A model generated the notes under the pieces. The model did not search any database and was not told where the DNA came from. It saw nothing but the letters and a program-made list of their open reading frames with translations. The translations under genes and the position numbers were made by a program. DNA of 40,813 bases from an uncultured Bacteroidales bacterium (GTDB lineage Bacteria > Bacteroidota > Bacteroidia > Bacteroidales > Marinilabiliaceae): contig CALAVC010000109.1 of NCBI GenBank assembly GCA_937892095.1, positions 1 to 40,813 on the forward strand, given 5' to 3'. Below, piece after piece: positions 1 through 6,988 of the stretch (position 1 is the first letter of the stretch; the number at the start of each line of letters is the position of its first letter).

Positions 1-71
1 CGCTGAGGGATTCGAACCCCCGACCCTCTGCTTGTAAGGCAGACGCTCTGAACCAGCTGAGCTAAGCGCCC
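1..71 (-). tRNA. tRNA-Val (anticodon TAC), 3' end cut by window edge
   Basis: Read on the minus strand, the sequence starts with acceptor strand GGGCGCT, followed by TAGCTCAG-type D-arm sequence. The anticodon stem TCTGC/GCAGA encloses loop CTTACAA, giving anticodon TAC, which reads GUA valine codons. The T-arm has the canonical GGTTCGAATCC core. The 3' acceptor strand is present only as AGCG; the remaining CCC and discriminator lie beyond base 1. A Bacteroidota-type promoter sits just upstream (97-126). Confidence 0.95.
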
Positions 72-96
72 TTGCTCTCCTTTGAGATTGCGAGTG

Positions 97-126
97 CAAA
101 GATAGGTAATATTTCTATTTGTGCAA
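97..126 (-). promoter_or_regulatory. promoter for tRNA-Val (-33 TTG, 19-nt spacer, -7 TATCTTTG)
   Basis: On the minus strand, TTG (124-126) is followed after 19 nt by TATCTTTG (97-104). This fits the Bacteroidota primary sigma factor consensus TTTG-N19-TAnnTTTG at both elements except the first T of -33. Transcription would start near base 90, leaving a short leader before the mature tRNA 5' end at 71. The match and the position upstream of a tRNA make it convincing; the start site is inferred. Confidence 0.7.
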
Positions 127-184
127 CTATTAATGCTGAAAAAAGTGAATTTTGTTAGGCAAAGCTATCCCGTAGAATATGCAA

Positions 185-220
185 AATCCATGACCTCGGA
201 TCGTTTCGAAGTCATGGATT
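185..220 (-). terminator. intrinsic terminator after the FIVAR-like gene
   Basis: Inverted repeat AATCCATGAC (185-194) / GTCATGGATT (211-220), extended inward by three more pairs after one position that is a mismatch in plus-strand RNA but a G-U wobble in minus-strand RNA. Read on the minus strand the stem is followed by TTTTGC. The better pairing and T-run on the minus strand fit termination of the gene ending at 248. The rest of 72-247 holds only the tRNA promoter. Confidence 0.7.
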
Positions 221-247
221 AATTGGCATGTGCGCGTGTAGCTGCGA

Positions 248-955
248 CTACTTTATTTCATGTCCAAGAATGTCGAACGTTTTGCCGTTTGGAGTGATGA
301 TGTATAGTTGTCCGTTCTTTATGATTTTTGCGCATTTGGCGTTTGAGTTTGCTTTAACACTCATAAGCTTTGTTGTGTTTTTTTCTGCCAGACGTTGTGT
401 CTCGAGTGCCGTGGCAAGGTTTTCAACCATGGTTTGAAGCGTTGCCGAATTGTCTTCAAGACTTTTACTTTCATCGTAGACTGCGTTTTTAATGGCTTTT
501 TGTGCTTCTGCTATGAGTTTTTGACAAGCCTCACTGTCGTCTTCTTTAGCGAGAGTCGCTACTTCTTGCAGATACGCTATTTTGCGCTTCTCGAAAACTT
601 CCTTACCAACCTTTGCTTGGTCGGCCGACTGCCTTGCTTCTTGTGCTGTCGCTATGGCTGAGTCGAGTGTTGACTTTGCTGCGTCCACAGCTTCTTGTGT
701 AGCGGCGTCGTTGTCAGCTACTTGTTGTGCTATGTCTATGGCCGATTTTAAAGTTGTTGCTATTGTCGCATACTCATCTTTTAGTCCGTCGTACAGGGCT
801 TTTGCGTTGTTTATTGACGAATTTAGTTCGGTCTTGTCAACTGTGGGGACTTTCTTTAATGTGTTTACAGTTGTGCTGTTGTTCGACTGTGCGCTCATGC
901 TGATGTTTGTAAGCGATAGCGCAAGTAAAGCCACGAGGCTAATTGCTAATTTCAT
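248..955 (-). CDS. secreted FIVAR-like helical protein with a T9SS-like C-terminal tail
   Basis: A 235-residue exported protein. Residues 1-22 form a signal peptide ending ...SMSAQ. Residues about 45-195 are Ala/Glu/Lys-rich and predicted helical. The stretch at about 55-105, with an ATQEAVDAA core, resembles the FIVAR three-helix module seen in surface proteins, and a weaker copy follows at 120-190. The last about 28 residues (IIKNGQLYII...GHEIK) have the short beta-strand pattern common at the C-termini of Bacteroidales secreted proteins and recalling type A T9SS sorting tails. It lies 37 nt after the SpoIIE-type phosphatase gene and may share its transcript. The enzymatic or binding role is unknown; FIVAR and sorting-tail assignments are by eye. 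Confidence 0.75.
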   Translation of the reverse strand: MKLAISLVALLALSLTNISMSAQSNNSTTVNTLKKVPTVDKTELNSSINNAKALYDGLKDEYATIATTLKSAIDIAQQVADNDAATQEAVDAAKSTLDSAIATAQEARQSADQAKVGKEVFEKRKIAYLQEVATLAKEDDSEACQKLIAEAQKAIKNAVYDESKSLEDNSATLQTMVENLATALETQRLAEKNTTKLMSVKANSNAKCAKIIKNGQLYIITPNGKTFDILGHEIK

Positions 956-992
956 AGATATTAGTATTAATTGATTGAAGATTTGTTAGCTA

Positions 993-2486
993 TTAGTTTA
1001 TTCTCACCCTTACGCCTATTAGGGTTTGGTCGTCAGTTTGGTCAGTACTGCCTTGCCACTCGTCTATTTGCTGGGTGATTATTTCAAGTTGTTTATCAAC
1101 AGGGTCGGTGTAATGCTCCTTGGCAAATGCCGTTAGGCGACGTAGGTTAAACTTACCTTTTTGTCCAAATTGGTCGCGTATGCCATCGCTACCAAGGTAG
1201 AGCATGTCGCCGTCTTGTAGGCTGATTTTTGTCTCGCTAAAGTCTTTCATCTTGATAAATCGACCAACGGGCATCGAGTCGCCTTTTATTCGTGAAACTT
1301 CGCCACTCCGAACAAGGATTAGGTCTTGCTTAGCTGTTGCAAACAGAGCTTTTGTTGGGTCGGGCGTGAAGACGAGAATTGTCATGTCCATGCCGTCGTA
1401 GGCACTATATTCGTTGGTCGTACTCTTTGCAAGCGACGTTATGATGTGTTCGCGCATTCGGTTGAGAATCTCCGACGGATATGGCACATGGCCCTGTTGG
1501 TTGATTTCGGCAATGATGTCTTTGAGTGCACTAATTCCAAGCATACTTAGCAGAGCTCCCGGTACGCCATGTCCCGTACAATCGGCCACTGCAAGAATCC
1601 TATAGCCTGCGCAACTTGCAACTCGATACCAGTCGCCGCAGACAATGTTGCGTGGTTTGTAGTAGACGAAACTTTCGGGGAATAATTGGTGGAATTCGTC
1701 TATGGTGTTTATGGCGGCTCTTTGTATGTATCGAGCGTAGTTTATGCTGCTAACAATGCTCTTGTTTTGCTCTTCTATGATTGTTTTCTGCTTGTCGAGA
1801 GTGTCGTTTTTCTCAGCAAGTACTATGTTGGCTTTGCGTTTGTTGTATAGCAATATGCCAATGAGTGACAGACCTACAAAAAGAGATACTACGATTATGA
1901 GCAATTTGTTTTTTTTTGCCTCGTACAGCTTTTTCTCGTTCTCGCGTTTTATTTCTTCAATCATTTGTGCATGAGCTACTTCTGCATTTTTTAGCTTGTT
2001 GAAGGTGCTATCGTTCAGAGTCGCAGATTTGTATTCTTCATATTTTTCAAGCTCATACAGAGCTTCGCGAAATTTACCAAGTTGCTTGTACGTAACGTAA
2101 AGTTTTTCGTGCCAATCTTTTTTCCTGTTTATGGGGAAGTTGCCATCTGTCGTATATTCTTCCATGCTTAGCAACTCTGTGAGTGCCTCTTGATACTTTT
2201 TGCCAAAGAGTAGATAATCTACGTATATAAATCGTGTGCTGATATGGTTCGATATGTTGCCGTTTTCTAAGTCTTTATCGCCTAATTCTTCGATGTTTTG
2301 TAGGCAGCTATCAGCATATTCTTTCCTTCCCATCCTTTTTGCAACGTTGATGTATGCAGCTGCCAATGATGTGTGTGTTTGATTTATCGTTTGTAGATAA
2401 TATGGGTCGTCTGTTTCTTTTTGCCCGAAAAGAGACAGTGCTTGACGTAAGTAGCCTATTGATTCAAAACTCAGTATATCTCCCAT
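993..2486 (-). CDS. membrane SpoIIE/PPM-type serine phosphatase, C-terminal part of a frameshifted TPR-phosphatase
   Basis: Holds the end of a TPR helical region, a coiled coil, one membrane segment (about residues 194-214 from the ATG, KLLIIVVSLFVGLSL), a second short coiled coil, and a SpoIIE/PP2C-like domain in the last about 220 residues. Expected metal-binding motifs are all present: GDWYR, VADCTGHGVPGALLS, SDGIRDQ and TDDQTLIGV, so the domain should be catalytically competent. The family typically dephosphorylates anti-anti-sigma-like or signalling partners. The frame stays open back to a GTG at 2519, but ATG at 2486 is the first good start; neither supplies a signal peptide. It overlaps the upstream TPR frame (2471-3127), and the protein reads as one polypeptide if one base is added in the T5 run at 2486-2490. 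Probably one gene, 993-3127. Confidence 0.85.
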   Translation of the reverse strand: MGDILSFESIGYLRQALSLFGQKETDDPYYLQTINQTHTSLAAAYINVAKRMGRKEYADSCLQNIEELGDKDLENGNISNHISTRFIYVDYLLFGKKYQEALTELLSMEEYTTDGNFPINRKKDWHEKLYVTYKQLGKFREALYELEKYEEYKSATLNDSTFNKLKNAEVAHAQMIEEIKRENEKKLYEAKKNKLLIIVVSLFVGLSLIGILLYNKRKANIVLAEKNDTLDKQKTIIEEQNKSIVSSINYARYIQRAAINTIDEFHQLFPESFVYYKPRNIVCGDWYRVASCAGYRILAVADCTGHGVPGALLSMLGISALKDIIAEINQQGHVPYPSEILNRMREHIITSLAKSTTNEYSAYDGMDMTILVFTPDPTKALFATAKQDLILVRSGEVSRIKGDSMPVGRFIKMKDFSETKISLQDGDMLYLGSDGIRDQFGQKGKFNLRRLTAFAKEHYTDPVDKQLEIITQQIDEWQGSTDQTDDQTLIGVRVRIN

Positions 2487-3127
2487 TTTTGCTGCAGGTC
2501 GCCAATCAGGTAGTTGCACGTTGCAATTTCCAACGTGTCTTTGGTTGTGGAAATGTAGTGAAGCGCTTGCTGATAATTATCTTGTGCTGCCGAAAAGAAC
2601 TCTATATTTGCATACAACTGACCAATTCGTTGATATGTGTGCGAGATGAATGCAGTGTCTTTGCAGTCGATAAACGTACGGAGCACTTTCTTGAAATAGT
2701 AAAATATGCTGTCTTGTTCGTTCAAGTCTTCGTAGCAACATCCGAGTGCAATGTAGGCTTTCCCTTCGCCATCGTAGTTGGCCGTTTGGTTAGATAATTG
2801 TGCAACTCGTAAGAACGGAGCTATAGCATTTTGCGCTTTGTCGCTCATGTAATAGGCTTTGCCAACATAGTAGTTGGCTTTTGTTCTCTGCAATGTATCC
2901 CTTTCGCCACACAAGTCAATTGCCCAGTTGGCATACTTGAGCATAGTGTCGGTGTTGCTTGTGTATCTAGCTATTTCGTTATAATACTTTGCCCTCTGGT
3001 GCTGTGGAGTAGTGCGGGTTATCAAGTTTAGCAAACTATCAATAATAGGCTGATTGACATTGTCTTGTGCAAAAGAATGAACGAAAATAAGTGCTGCTAA
3101 AAATGAAAGTATGTATTGTCTCATCAT
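2471..3127 (-). CDS. exported TPR-repeat protein, N-terminal part of the frameshifted TPR-phosphatase
   Basis: 218 residues: a signal peptide (about 1-20, cleavage after ...VHSFAQ), then TPR-like helical hairpins with typical patterns such as AKYYNEIARYTSNTDTMLKY, GEGKAYIALGCCYEDL and YQRIGQLYANIEFF. It stops at 2471 in the middle of a TPR. The -1 frame, which overlaps from 2519 on, continues the TPR array without a gap and then leads to a membrane segment and SpoIIE phosphatase. In this family the TPRs lie in the periplasm and probably sense or bind something that controls the cytoplasmic phosphatase. A -7 element TACCTTTG lies upstream at 3161-3168. Either a disrupted gene, a homopolymer sequencing error, or (less likely) recoding. 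Confidence 0.85.
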   Translation of the reverse strand: MMRQYILSFLAALIFVHSFAQDNVNQPIIDSLLNLITRTTPQHQRAKYYNEIARYTSNTDTMLKYANWAIDLCGERDTLQRTKANYYVGKAYYMSDKAQNAIAPFLRVAQLSNQTANYDGEGKAYIALGCCYEDLNEQDSIFYYFKKVLRTFIDCKDTAFISHTYQRIGQLYANIEFFSAAQDNYQQALHYISTTKDTLEIATCNYLIGDLQQKWEIY

Positions 3128-3160
3128 GCTTTATTGACGTAGGATACAGTCAAACTGCAC

Positions 3161-3168
3161 CAAAGGTA
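3161..3168 (-). promoter_or_regulatory. -7 promoter element (TACCTTTG) of the TPR-phosphatase operon
   Basis: Minus-strand TACCTTTG, an exact TAnnTTTG match, 34 nt before the ATG at 3127. I find no good TTTG at the expected -33 distance, so only the -7 box is claimed. Confidence 0.55.
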
Positions 3169-3230
3169 GCAATGAATATTGGACAAGCGTATTACTTGCG
3201 ATTTTGCTTTAAGTATTGTTGTAAATATTT

Positions 3231-3265
3231 TGCGGAGAGCTAATGCTTTGCACTAACTCTCCGCA
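3231..3265 (-). terminator. hairpin terminator after yebC
   Basis: A 16-nt inverted repeat TGCGGAGAGCTAATGC (3231-3246) / GCACTAACTCTCCGCA (3250-3265) with a 3-nt loop. In minus-strand RNA the two non-Watson-Crick positions become G-U wobbles, giving a continuous stem; in plus-strand RNA they are C-A mismatches. This supports an RNA structure acting after yebC, which ends at 3288. What follows the stem is AAAATATTT rather than a clean U-tract, so termination efficiency is uncertain. Confidence 0.55.
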
Positions 3266-3287
3266 GTTTTGCGATGTCTACAACTAC

Positions 3288-4022
3288 TTACTCTTCGTCA
3301 GAGGGCTCATTGGCCATTGTGTGGTATACGTTAGAAACGTCTTCGTCTTCTTCGAGTTTTTGAAGAAGTTTTTCCACGCCAGCCACTTCGTCGGGTTGTA
3401 GTTCTTTGGTGTCGGTGGGGATGCGAACGAACTCTGCGCTTACGAGTTCGAAGTTGTTGTCTTCGACATACTTTTGTAGCTGACCGAAAGCTTCGTATTC
3501 ACCATAGATGTTTATTATGTCTTCGTCGTCAACAAACAGTTCCGACACGCCAAAGTCGATTAGCTCAAGTTCGAGCTCTTCTGCGTCGATTCCTTCTTTG
3601 TTCTTGACCTTGAAGAAACATTTGTGTTCGAACATGAACGATACGCAACCCGATGTGCCAAGTGAACCGCCAAATTTGGTGAAGTAGCTACGCACGTTGG
3701 CCACGGTTCGGGTGGGGTTGTCGGTAGCAGTCTCGACGAGTATGGCGATGCCATGAGGTCCATAGCCTTCGTAGACAACTTCTTTTATGTCGGCTTGTTC
3801 CTTACTTGTGGCTTTCTTTATTGCCCTTTCGATGTTTTCTTTGGGCATATTTTCAGCCTTAGCATTCTGAATGAGTGCACGCAGTTTAGAGTTGGAGTGT
3901 GGGTCGGGTCCACCTGCTTTGACGGCAATGATTATTTCTTTGCCGAGTTTGGTGAACGTCTTGGCCATATTGCCCCATCGTTTCAACTTGCGGGCTTTGC
4001 GATATTCAAATGCTCTTCCCAT
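3288..4022 (-). CDS. yebC: YebC/PmpR/TACO1 family protein
   Basis: A 244-residue member of the YebC family, close to the family's usual length (about 240-250). Family landmarks are the N-terminal MGRAFEYRKARKLKRW block, GGPDPHSNSKLRALIQNAK, MPKENIERAIKKA, YEGYGPHGIAILVE and TDNPTRTVANVRS. YebC proteins are cytoplasmic; they were long annotated as transcriptional regulators, and more recent work links them to ribosomes and relief of stalling, as for mitochondrial TACO1. The C-terminus is acidic (EDEDVSN...EPSDEE). It is the last gene of a minus-strand run (DUF3109 ends 43 nt upstream) and is followed by a hairpin. Identification is firm; which role applies here is not visible. Confidence 0.95.
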   Translation of the reverse strand: MGRAFEYRKARKLKRWGNMAKTFTKLGKEIIIAVKAGGPDPHSNSKLRALIQNAKAENMPKENIERAIKKATSKEQADIKEVVYEGYGPHGIAILVETATDNPTRTVANVRSYFTKFGGSLGTSGCVSFMFEHKCFFKVKNKEGIDAEELELELIDFGVSELFVDDEDIINIYGEYEAFGQLQKYVEDNNFELVSAEFVRIPTDTKELQPDEVAGVEKLLQKLEEDEDVSNVYHTMANEPSDEE

Positions 4023-4065
4023 ATTTTTGGTGTGTATATGTTTTGTTTTAGTTCTGTTGTTTTGT

Positions 4066-4650
4066 TTATATCATACCCGCCTTGCGGAGTTCTTGCTCTG
4101 CCACTTCAAGTTCATCGTAGAAGTCTTTCCCCCATTTGCTTATTATGGGGTCTCGCAGAAATTTATATGCTGGAGTGCCAGTTTTTTCGCCAAGTTCGAG
4201 TGCCACTTTGCATACGTCCCACTCATGAAAATTGAGTGTTTCGTAACGTGCATACTTGGTCACCCTTATCGGGTAGAGGTAGCACGATATTGGCTTGCGA
4301 AATGCCGACTTCCCATCTAAGAACGCTTTCTCGATGGCGCATGCCCATGTGCCGTTGTCTTCTCGAATTGCATATATGCACTCTTTACCGTCGATTATTG
4401 GTGTTACGAGGTCTCCATCGGCATCTTTGACCCAAAGTCCTTGACTGTCGGCTTCGAGTTTGCCACGTTCTGTCATGTAGGGCAGGAAACTCTCGTAGTT
4501 GTCGGTCAGTTGGTCGAGCTCTTCTTCTTCGAGTGGTGCTCCAGCATCGCCATAGTAGCAGCAGTCGCCTTTGCACTTAGCTATATCGCACACGAACCGA
4601 CGACGAAATAGTTCGGAACTAATTACTTTCCCTTCTATTTCTATCATCAT
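4066..4650 (-). CDS. DUF3109 family cysteine-rich protein
   Basis: 194 residues, recognised as DUF3109, a conserved Bacteroidota cytoplasmic protein of unknown function. It has a metal-ligand-like cluster CDIAKCKGDCC near residue 20 and further cysteines in GKECIY, WACAIEKA, SCYLYPIRV and DVCKVA, a spacing reminiscent of the YkgJ-type Fe/Zn-chelating proteins. Starts with two consecutive ATG codons (4650 and 4647); either could be used. It lies 20 nt after the zinc-ribbon gene and 43 nt before yebC, so probably cotranscribed. Metal binding is inferred from the cysteines; no reaction is known to me. Confidence 0.9.
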   Translation of the reverse strand: MMIEIEGKVISSELFRRRFVCDIAKCKGDCCYYGDAGAPLEEEELDQLTDNYESFLPYMTERGKLEADSQGLWVKDADGDLVTPIIDGKECIYAIREDNGTWACAIEKAFLDGKSAFRKPISCYLYPIRVTKYARYETLNFHEWDVCKVALELGEKTGTPAYKFLRDPIISKWGKDFYDELEVAEQELRKAGMI

Positions 4651-4670
4651 AGAGAGTGTTGTTGTCTGGC

Positions 4671-5441
4671 TTATTCTGCAGTTTGTGTGCCCATATCTTT
4701 GCCGTCGTCAACAAGTATACGACCGCAGTATTCGCATACGATGATGCGTTTGCGAAGACGAATGTCGAGCTGACGCTGGGGTGGAATGTGGTTGAAACAG
4801 CCACCGCAAGCTTCGCGCTGTACGGTTACGACTGCCAGTCCGTTGTGAGCATTATTGCGAAGGCGATGGAATGCGTTGAGCGAACGCTCATCGATGTTTT
4901 TGCTTATTTTCTCTGCTTTTTTCAGCAGAGCATCTTCGTCGGCTTGTGTCTCGGCAATTATGGTGTCGAGTTCTGCTTTTTTTGTCTCAAGGTCTTGCTG
5001 ACGCTCTTCGAGACGTGTGCGAGCTTCGCTTGCTTGTTCTTGCTTGCGAGCTACTTCTGCAGTGAATTCGCGTATGCGCTTTTCGCTAAGCTGACGATCG
5101 AGGTCTTGATACTCTATTTCTTTCGAAATGGCATCATATTCGCGGTTGTTGCGGACCTCTTTTTGTTGTTCTTCGTATTTCTTTATTTGAGCTTCAGCCT
5201 CTTTTATTTTGTTCTTGTGGTCGGAGACGAGACCATTGAGACGTTTGATGTCGTCGTTAAAATTGTTGAGTCTGGTCTCTAAACCGGCAATTTCATCTTC
5301 GAGGTCTTGCACTTCAAGAGGTAGTTCGCCTCGTGTAGTCTTTATCTTATCTATTTGGGTATGAACTTGTTGCAGTTCGTAGAGTGCTTTGAGCTTTTGC
5401 TCAATGGGCATTTCCTTTACGGCCTCTTGTTTGCTTGCCAT
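4671..5441 (-). CDS. coiled-coil protein with C4 zinc ribbon
   Basis: 256 residues. Residues about 20-185 form a long coiled coil rich in Glu, Lys, Gln and Arg. The C-terminus carries a C4 zinc ribbon: CGGC at 212-215 and CEYC at 236-239, with the basic linker QRQLDIRLRKR between. This matches the widespread C4-type zinc-ribbon family (CT398/HP0958-like), some members of which bind nucleic acid or act as chaperones in export. It follows the Nif3-like gene by 8 nt, and this pairing recurs across Bacteroidota. It is probably cytoplasmic, as no signal peptide is present. The molecular role in this lineage is unknown. Confidence 0.9.
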   Translation of the reverse strand: MASKQEAVKEMPIEQKLKALYELQQVHTQIDKIKTTRGELPLEVQDLEDEIAGLETRLNNFNDDIKRLNGLVSDHKNKIKEAEAQIKKYEEQQKEVRNNREYDAISKEIEYQDLDRQLSEKRIREFTAEVARKQEQASEARTRLEERQQDLETKKAELDTIIAETQADEDALLKKAEKISKNIDERSLNAFHRLRNNAHNGLAVVTVQREACGGCFNHIPPQRQLDIRLRKRIIVCEYCGRILVDDGKDMGTQTAE

Positions 5442-5449
5442 ATATAGCT

Positions 5450-6553
5450 TTAATAAAAATATTTTATCGGATTAGACTCCGTATGCGTTACGTAACGGGC
5501 AAAGTTAATTAATTTTCTTCGTAAAACGTTTTCGAAAACGTTCTTAGATATTATTTCGCTTTCAAAATGTCCTATGTCGACCACAAGTATTTTGCCTGTT
5601 GCATCGGCCATCTGGTGATATTTCATGTCGGCCGTTATGTATGCATCGGCACCATTGGCGATGGCTATGTCAACAAACTCGCTGCCGCTACCTGTGCATA
5701 TCGCTATGCGCTGTATCGGCTTGTCGAAGGCCGTGTGGCGTATGACTTCTACCCCTAATTTTTCTTTTACAAGTCGAAGAAACTCATTGGTGGGTATGGC
5801 TGTCTCTAAGTTGCCTACAACCCCGTAGCCTTGGGTGCTGAACGTATTTGATAGCGGAATGATGTCTATTGCGGGCTCTTCGTAGGGGTGGACTGCAATG
5901 ATTTTTTTTACCACTTGGTAGACAAGTCGATTCGGCACAATGCTTTCGAGTTTGTCTTCTATCTCATGGTGTAGACTTCCGATTGTTCCACATGTCGGGT
6001 TTGCTCCGTTAAGTGGCATGTAGCTACCTGTGCCAGAAGATTGCCACGATGTGTGGCTATAGTTGCCTATGTGCCCAGCACCTGCTTCGGTCATTGCATT
6101 GAAGACTTGCTTTGTGTGGGCTGTCGGTACGTAGGTAACAATTTTAGACAGACAGTCTTTTTCTGGTGCGAGAATGTTTACGTTCTCAAGATCGAGAAGG
6201 CGAGCTATGCTCCCACTTGTGCCTTGTAGACTTTTGTCGGCTGGAGTGTGGACGGCTATGAGTGCAATGTCATTTTTTATGGCAGTGTGTATTATTTCTT
6301 GTTCGTCAGTCTGACGAGTTAGCCGTTTTAACCCTCGAAACATGAGTGGGTGGTGGCTGACAACGACATTGCAATCCGAGTCGATGGCTTGGCGGATAGC
6401 ATCTTTGGTCTGGTCGAGTGTTAGTAATATACCCTTTATGTTCATGTCAGGACTGCCGACCAATAGTCCACTATTGTCCCACGTGTCTTGTGTGGCAAAA
6501 GGAAAGGCTTCGTCGAGAGCTCTTACAACGTCGGCAACCGTATATTCAGTCAT
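5450..6553 (-). CDS. Nif3-like dinuclear metal centre protein
   Basis: 367 residues, the long form of the Nif3/YbgI family. The N-terminal half has WDNSGLLVG and the metal-ligand motif SHHPLMFRGLK; the C-terminal half ends with the matching YITADMKYHQM and DIGHFESE motifs that complete the dinuclear site. Between them (about 125-235) lies the usual CutA/PII-like insertion, including AVHPYEEPAIDI. Family members form hexameric toroids and are annotated as GTP cyclohydrolase I type 2 homologues, though function is unsettled. Its ATG overlaps the MerR gene's stop by 4 nt (ATGA), indicating translational coupling. Confidence 0.93.
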   Translation of the reverse strand: MTEYTVADVVRALDEAFPFATQDTWDNSGLLVGSPDMNIKGILLTLDQTKDAIRQAIDSDCNVVVSHHPLMFRGLKRLTRQTDEQEIIHTAIKNDIALIAVHTPADKSLQGTSGSIARLLDLENVNILAPEKDCLSKIVTYVPTAHTKQVFNAMTEAGAGHIGNYSHTSWQSSGTGSYMPLNGANPTCGTIGSLHHEIEDKLESIVPNRLVYQVVKKIIAVHPYEEPAIDIIPLSNTFSTQGYGVVGNLETAIPTNEFLRLVKEKLGVEVIRHTAFDKPIQRIAICTGSGSEFVDIAIANGADAYITADMKYHQMADATGKILVVDIGHFESEIISKNVFENVLRRKLINFARYVTHTESNPIKYFY

Positions 6554-6969
6554 AGATTATCGTGTATTTCGGTGAGGAAATTGCGTATTTGTCTCAGTCT
6601 GTTTATGACTTCTGCTCGTGTTGAGAATTGCTCGACAGAGTCTTTGTCGGGCGTTGATGTTGGTGTGCCGTGCTTGTTGTTTTTTATGGCTTCGCTTAGT
6701 CTTTGTCTGGCTCCGTCAACAGTCATTCCACACTCTCGAAGCAGATAGTGAACAATTCGTAAGTCTCCAATGTCTTTGGGTGTAAAGCGTCGATTGCCGT
6801 TAGCATCGCGTCGAGGTCTTATTTGTGAAAACGACTTTTCCCAATAGCGTATGGTACTATCCGTCTCGCCCATAAGCTCTGCCACTTCGCCAATAGAGTA
6901 GAATAGCTTCCCCTCAGGCAATCGGCTTTTTATCTGTGAGGCTTTTTCGTTTAGTTCTTGGTCGGTCAT
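6550..6969 (-). CDS. MerR family transcriptional regulator
   Basis: 139 residues. A MerR-type winged helix-turn-helix occupies about 22-95: FYSIGEVAELMGETDSTIRYWEK, then RRDANGNRRFTPKDI and LRECGMTVDGARQRL. The short C-terminal part is a helix likely used for dimerisation, with no obvious cysteines or drug-binding domain, so no effector can be named. This small MerR type commonly precedes Nif3 and the zinc-ribbon protein in Bacteroidota, so it may be a housekeeping regulator rather than a sugar-specific one. It starts 19 nt after the rhamnosidase fusion stops and overlaps the Nif3 gene by 4 nt. Confidence 0.92.
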   Translation of the reverse strand: MTDQELNEKASQIKSRLPEGKLFYSIGEVAELMGETDSTIRYWEKSFSQIRPRRDANGNRRFTPKDIGDLRIVHYLLRECGMTVDGARQRLSEAIKNNKHGTPTSTPDKDSVEQFSTRAEVINRLRQIRNFLTEIHDNL

Positions 6970-6988
6970 TTGGCGTATGCCGATGTTT

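Noticed and set aside
1..71. tRNA-Val as an integration site for a mobile element
   Set aside because: No integrase, no direct repeat of the tRNA 3' end and no transfer genes follow; the neighbouring genes look like chromosome core.
2471..2519. Programmed -1 ribosomal frameshift joining TPR and phosphatase frames
   Set aside because: The site reads CAA AAA, which is not a proper slippery heptamer in the P site, and I saw no strong downstream stem. Homopolymer indel is simpler; kept only as a minor alternative in the finding.
6550..6969. MerR as the dedicated regulator of the rhamnosidase
   Set aside because: This small MerR type is commonly linked to Nif3 in Bacteroidota, and no operator-like dyad was seen at the rhamnosidase promoter.
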